Under the pieces are notes generated by a model. That model worked only from the letters and a program-made list of their open reading frames with translations. It was not told where the DNA came from and searched no databases. DNA of 64,000 bases from CAZHOV01 sp964534315 (lineage in GTDB: Bacteria > Bacteroidota > Bacteroidia > Chitinophagales > Saprospiraceae), in the NCBI GenBank assembly GCA_964534315.1, contig CAZHOV010000009.1:1-64000 (forward strand). The letters run 5' to 3'. This document shows, in pieces, positions 60,609-64,000 of this stretch. Positions within the stretch are counted from its first letter, which is position 1. Every line of letters begins with the position of its first letter. The translations under genes were made by a program, and so were the position numbers.

Positions 60609-61676
60609 TTAGAAGGTCGGACAGAGAATTTCTTCATTTTCGAAAGCTCCGATATAACTCATGGAAATTTCGAATACCCCCTGTTGATTTCTGAACGTTT
60701 GGACTTCAGTCATGGATGCATCATAGCTAAATCCAAGAAAAAAGCCGTCTATTTCCAGGCCAAGTAATCCGACAATAGCGTCCAGTCGGTAGCTTTCATC
60801 AAAATCCTTGACCGTGCGTGCCCAGGATCCAATCTGTAATGCAACAGGGCTATAATCGCTAAAGAAAAATCGAAGATTGGTTCCGGCATTCATGGTCAGG
60901 TGTGGCCCCTGGCTGTAAACGACCACTCTGGGCAGAAGAGAAATACGCTTCTTCTTCGCCAATGGAAACTCAGCACTGATCTGAGCAGAATACTTTCGGT
61001 GCAGGCGCACCCCTACCCCTTCGTCTATTCCTTCTTCAGGCTCGGGCTCTTCAGTAAAAGCGATTCGCGGAGAATTGATATGATACAAGGAAGCCCCGAT
61101 AAATAAGGCCGTCCGGTCTTTTGGATTGAAGGTATAATTTAAACCTACTGCAAAATCACCGAAAGAAAAGTTATTGGCGGGTAAGTTTTCTGCAGTTGCA
61201 AATTCAAAAGCATTGAGCCCATTAAATTCATCCTCAAAGGTAAGTGTTGAGTAATTGACATTACGCTGGCCCAGTCCCGCCTGAAAACCGAGCGACAAAA
61301 ACTGCTTTTTATCCCAGTCCAACCCCTTGTGAAAGGCGGCTGAAACCCCCATAACATTCGTTGAGAAATCAATAATCCCCACTTTATCGGTATAAAAATA
61401 CAATCCTGCAGCAAACGCATCTTTATAACGGGAGTTGAGCTCCAGGTCGAATCTAACATCAACGGAGGCAGAAAAGGTCCGATAAGGTTGATCAAGAGCT
61501 CCTTGCCATTGATCGCGATAAATACCTCCGACCCGGAATTTTCCGTTAAACGCGCCGGTCAATGCCGGATTCAGGGTTAGGGGTGAACCGTAAAATTGGG
61601 TGAAATTCTGATCCTGAGCAGCCATCTCGGCAGTAAGGATTCCTAGTAGGCAAATAAGCGTAAACAAGTACTTCAT
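60609..61676 (-). CDS. Type IX secretion PorP/SprF family outer-membrane protein
   Basis: The 355-residue protein has a signal peptide (MKYLFTLICLLGILTAEMAAQ), the signature FTQFYGSPLTLNPALTGAFNGKFRVGGIYRDQW and a beta-barrel body ending VFEISMSYIGAFENEEILCPTF. It is a paralogue of the gene at 48784-49821; both end in a Cys-Pro-hydrophobic-Phe motif. The partner substrate is not encoded next to it. Confidence 0.94.
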   Translation of the reverse strand: MKYLFTLICLLGILTAEMAAQDQNFTQFYGSPLTLNPALTGAFNGKFRVGGIYRDQWQGALDQPYRTFSASVDVRFDLELNSRYKDAFAAGLYFYTDKVGIIDFSTNVMGVSAAFHKGLDWDKKQFLSLGFQAGLGQRNVNYSTLTFEDEFNGLNAFEFATAENLPANNFSFGDFAVGLNYTFNPKDRTALFIGASLYHINSPRIAFTEEPEPEEGIDEGVGVRLHRKYSAQISAEFPLAKKKRISLLPRVVVYSQGPHLTMNAGTNLRFFFSDYSPVALQIGSWARTVKDFDESYRLDAIVGLLGLEIDGFFLGFSYDASMTEVQTFRNQQGVFEISMSYIGAFENEEILCPTF

Positions 61677-61784
61677 AGTTCGGCTTTGGATATTAAAAAG
61701 CTCAATTAATCAAAAATGATGAGCAAAAATAAAGGAAATATTAATATATTTTTAATCCAACAACGGACTTTAACGGAGAATTAT

Positions 61785-61792
61785 TATTTTTG
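61785..61792 (+). promoter_or_regulatory. Bacteroidota -7 box TATTTTTG
   Basis: TATTTTTG fits TAnnTTTG and lies about 50 nt before the NlpC/P60 start. No clear -33 TTG was found. Confidence 0.3.
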
Positions 61793-61842
61793 ATCTATCG
61801 AGTGCTTTGTTAAAATGTAAATCTCACTTGGTAATACCTCGA

Positions 61843-62700
61843 ATGTCTATGAATTATGCCATATCTCATCTAAGTGTCGTCCCCGTCCGCTCCAGTGCTT
61901 CTGACAAAAGCGAAATGGTCTCGCAAATCCTCTTCGGAGAGATGGTCGAGATCCTGGAACGCAAAGGTAAACAGTGGCTAAAAGTGAGATGTATTTGGGA
62001 TAATTATATCGGTTGGGTTAGCGCCAAGCAACTCCAGCGGGTCACGACCGAAGAGTTTGAGTCCTACCAAAATAACTTTGCCTACTCCCTGGAGTTGGTC
62101 CAACCAGCCAGTTGCAGTAAATACTTTATCCCCCTGACCATGGGGGCGATCCTTCCGAATTACGACGGGATTCAATTTTATCTCAATGGCGACACCTATC
62201 ACTTCAGTGGCCAGGCGCTGACACCCAATCAATTAAATCCTTCAGCTGAACTCGTCATTAAAATAGCCCGAAAGTATCTCTATGCGCCTTACCTATGGGG
62301 CGGTCGCTCTCCTTTCGGTATCGATTGTTCCGGATTTATACAGATCGTTTTCAAAATAGCAGGCGTTAACCTGCAAAGAGATGCCTACCAGCAAGTGGAA
62401 CAGGGAGAACTCATCGACTTCGTCGAACAAGCAAAGCCCGGCGATCTCATCTTTTTTGAAAATACTAAAAACAGGATCAACCACGTTGGTATTTTACTGC
62501 CAGATCAGCAAATTATACATGCTTCCGGTATGGTGCGCATTGATAAAATTGACCATTTTGGTATTTACAATGAAGAACAAAATACCTACACCCACAAGTT
62601 AAGAGTCATCAAAAGAGTGCTCACCGAGCAAATAAATAATATCGAAAAGCAACATAAAGCTACCGATCAAACCTCAAAGAGTCTTGAACTTTTTAACTAA
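61843..62700 (+). CDS. NlpC/P60 (C40) cysteine peptidase with N-terminal SH3b domains
   Basis: From the ATG at 61843 (or 61849) the protein has ~285 residues. Two SH3b-like segments (VVPVRSSASDKSEMVSQILFGE and KWLKVRCIWDNYIGWVSAKQL) precede the NlpC/P60 domain. Its catalytic Cys is in LWGGRSPFGIDCSGFIQ (~162) and the His in INHVGILLPDQQIIHASG (~213). The arrangement is that of DPP-VI/YkfC-type gamma-D-glutamyl-diamino acid peptidases, which recycle murein peptides. There is no signal peptide, which fits a cytoplasmic recycling role. A TTG at 61807 is in the same frame but unlikely. Confidence 0.93.
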   Translation: MSMNYAISHLSVVPVRSSASDKSEMVSQILFGEMVEILERKGKQWLKVRCIWDNYIGWVSAKQLQRVTTEEFESYQNNFAYSLELVQPASCSKYFIPLTMGAILPNYDGIQFYLNGDTYHFSGQALTPNQLNPSAELVIKIARKYLYAPYLWGGRSPFGIDCSGFIQIVFKIAGVNLQRDAYQQVEQGELIDFVEQAKPGDLIFFENTKNRINHVGILLPDQQIIHASGMVRIDKIDHFGIYNEEQNTYTHKLRVIKRVLTEQINNIEKQHKATDQTSKSLELFN

Positions 62701-62721
62701 CAGGCTGGTTTACAATTCATT

Positions 62722-63087
62722 ATGAATCTTTATTTTCAATTTCCTATTCTCTTTTTGTTTACTTTTTGGTTTTCTTCCCTCTCTGCTCAGGTGTCTTTTA
62801 CTAGGGTATCCCCACAAGACTCTATTCCTTCGTTTGATCCATCCAAAACGTTATCTCCTGCTTCCAAGCTTCCTGCCCTCCAATCTGTTTTCAAGGCTCC
62901 AAGATTCTCCCCTTCAACATCCCCTAATGACTATCGCCAAAACGCCTTTTCTACTTACAACTATCACCATCTCCCCATCTTTTGCAAATTTGAAGCAGAC
63001 CTGGAAAAAAATAACGGCTTACCGATAAAAATGAGGCTGGGAACAGTCCAACATGTAGATTATTTGGAAAGAAAAAGGGGAAAGTAG
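62722..63087 (+). CDS. Small secreted hypothetical protein conserved in Bacteroidota
   Basis: The 121-residue protein has a signal peptide (LFTFWFSSLSAQ) and a Pro/Ser-rich middle. The C-terminal block LPIFCKFEADLEKNNGLPIKMRLGTVQHVDYLE looks like the conserved core of small Bacteroidota proteins with an invariant FCK-E and RLG motif; I recall the pattern but not a function. It starts 21 nt after the NlpC/P60 gene and is probably co-transcribed. Its last residues (RKRGK) and TAG stop run into an octamer array, so the C-terminus may have been altered by repeat growth. Confidence 0.75.
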   Translation: MNLYFQFPILFLFTFWFSSLSAQVSFTRVSPQDSIPSFDPSKTLSPASKLPALQSVFKAPRFSPSTSPNDYRQNAFSTYNYHHLPIFCKFEADLEKNNGLPIKMRLGTVQHVDYLERKRGK

Positions 63088-63210
63088 GAGAGTAGAAAAG
63101 TAGGAAAATGGGAGATTAGGAATATTGGAAAAGTAGGAAATTTGGAAAGTAGGAGAATTGGAAATTTGGAACCCAAGAGAAAAGGAAATTTGGAAAAGAG
63201 GAAATTTGGA
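63083..63210. repeat. Degenerate octamer array, unit close to TAGGAAAN
   Basis: About sixteen 8-nt units (AGTAGGAA, AATTTGGA, AAGTAGGA and variants) follow each other. The first unit supplies the TAG stop of the preceding gene. The monomer is the same as at 2189-2268 read on the opposite strand. Confidence 0.82.
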
Positions 63211-63254
63211 GTATAAAAATCTGCTTAATCCATCGAATCTGCGTTCCATCCTGT

Positions 63255-63974
63255 TCACAATAGATCCATAATATCCTTCACGCCTACCAGGCGGGTAACT
63301 TTAAAGCCTTCGCCGAATTCGGCGCCGATGGGTCGGCCGTATACGCGGGCCTTAGAATAGATAAAATCCATGAAGTCCTTTCTGGAAATGGGCGTTTCAG
63401 GCTCTTCGCTATCAGGAGAATAAAATTGAGATTTGAAGGCCATGATCACTTCCATTTTCTTTTCCATATACCCCGTGACATCTACTACAAAATCGGGTTC
63501 TAGCTGGTAATCCTGAATAAAGTGATAGACGGCCTTCGGGCGCCAGGGGGCCTGCTCGTTACCCTCGTCGTCTTGCGTTTCAATTTTAACCAGGCCCGAA
63601 TAAAAACAGGCGTCGCTGATCAATTTTGCAGCCCGTCCGTGATCCGGATGGCGGTCGCGCAGCGTATTGGCCAGGACCACCTTGGGCTGGTACTTACGGA
63701 TCACCCGAACGATTTTCAGCATGTTTTCTTTAGTATAGGCAAAAAAGCCGTCGGCCATGCCCAGGTTTTCACGTACTGCGGCTCCCATTAATTTACGGGC
63801 TTCTTCCGCCTCCTCCAGTCGTAAAGGGCCAGAGCCCCGCGTCCCCAATTCCCCCTGAGTCAGATCTACTAATCCAACAGAGTAACCAAGGTCTATTTGC
63901 TTGAGCAATGTACCGCTACAACTTAATTCAATATCGTCTGGATGGACGGCGATAGCAAGGATGTCTAGGTTCAT
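63255..63974 (-). CDS. bshB1: Bacillithiol biosynthesis deacetylase BshB1
   Basis: The 239-residue protein is a LmbE-like zinc deacetylase. The zinc motif HPDD is in AIAVHPDDIELSCSG and the third ligand is in RDRHPDHGRAAKLI. The LTQGELGTRGS segment and the IGAEFGEGFKVTRLVGVKDI end are those of BshB1, which deacetylates GlcNAc-malate in bacillithiol synthesis. The other bsh genes are not in the window. An octamer array of GTTTCCGG units starts 9 nt upstream of its ATG. Confidence 0.95.
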   Translation of the reverse strand: MNLDILAIAVHPDDIELSCSGTLLKQIDLGYSVGLVDLTQGELGTRGSGPLRLEEAEEARKLMGAAVRENLGMADGFFAYTKENMLKIVRVIRKYQPKVVLANTLRDRHPDHGRAAKLISDACFYSGLVKIETQDDEGNEQAPWRPKAVYHFIQDYQLEPDFVVDVTGYMEKKMEVIMAFKSQFYSPDSEEPETPISRKDFMDFIYSKARVYGRPIGAEFGEGFKVTRLVGVKDIMDLL

Positions 63975-63982
63975 AATATAGG

Positions 63983-64000
63983 GTTTCCGGGTTTCCGGGT
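63983..64000. repeat. Start of an octamer array, unit GTTTCCGG
   Basis: Two complete units and the beginning of a third run into the window edge. The period and position next to a gene match the other arrays. Confidence 0.7.

Overview
The window reads as a stretch of a Bacteroidota chromosome, most likely from the Saprospiria or a close relative (inference from gene content, not from a marker-gene tree). The signs are secreted proteins ending in type IX secretion sorting domains, two PorP/SprF proteins, SusC-like TonB receptors, a hybrid two-component system, DUF5689, a bacillithiol gene (bshB1), and the gene order miaB, sigma-54 regulator, lptE, TPR protein, secG, groES, groEL. Two runs of N (10 and 100 bases) show that it is a scaffolded draft assembly.

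Layout. 1-3.4 kb, minus strand: a CHAT (caspase-like) protein cut by the window edge, directly behind a C1B cysteine peptidase, then an FtsX-like permease. 3.5-7.3 kb, plus: guaA (broken only by an assembly gap), a periplasmic-binding-protein-like lipoprotein and a metallo-beta-lactamase-fold hydrolase. 7.4-14 kb: a DUF5689 lipoprotein and TonB receptor facing a secreted EEP nuclease, a plausible nucleic-acid or phosphate scavenging locus. 14-21.5 kb: a four-helix-bundle protein between inverted heptamer arrays, a Pif1-like helicase, a 42-residue membrane protein, a GT-C-like membrane protein, a broken PDZ protein next to a stray sorting domain, a CocE/NonD hydrolase and a SnoaL-like protein. 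21.8-31.5 kb: a large hybrid histidine kinase, two large secreted proteins with sorting domains, a Uma2 gene with an early in-frame stop, and a cupin. 31.7-41.5 kb, minus: acpS-fabI, an MBL hydrolase, groEL-groES, secG, lptE, a sigma-54 regulator and miaB. 41.7-53.2 kb: a TonB receptor, two related secreted proteins, coaE, PorP/SprF, tsaD, a bactofilin and aroC. 53-64 kb: a DUF962 protein, GH31 glucosidase, CNNM/CorC protein, LysM protein, LuxR-type regulator, a second PorP/SprF, an NlpC/P60 peptidase and bshB1.

The gene set is mostly ordinary; the unusual material is between genes. Two 141-nt intergenic elements, at 31584-31724 (+) and 50981-51121 (-), have identical outer ends, a conserved apical loop and a central hairpin whose stem has changed by at least six paired substitutions. 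This looks like selection on a fold, so it is a candidate structured RNA or folded-DNA element. The intergenic DNA also carries at least eight short tandem arrays with 7- or 8-nt units of different sequence. Several touch a stop codon, one probably broke the assembly, and two form an inverted pair around the four-helix-bundle gene. Several long perfect hairpins mark gene ends.
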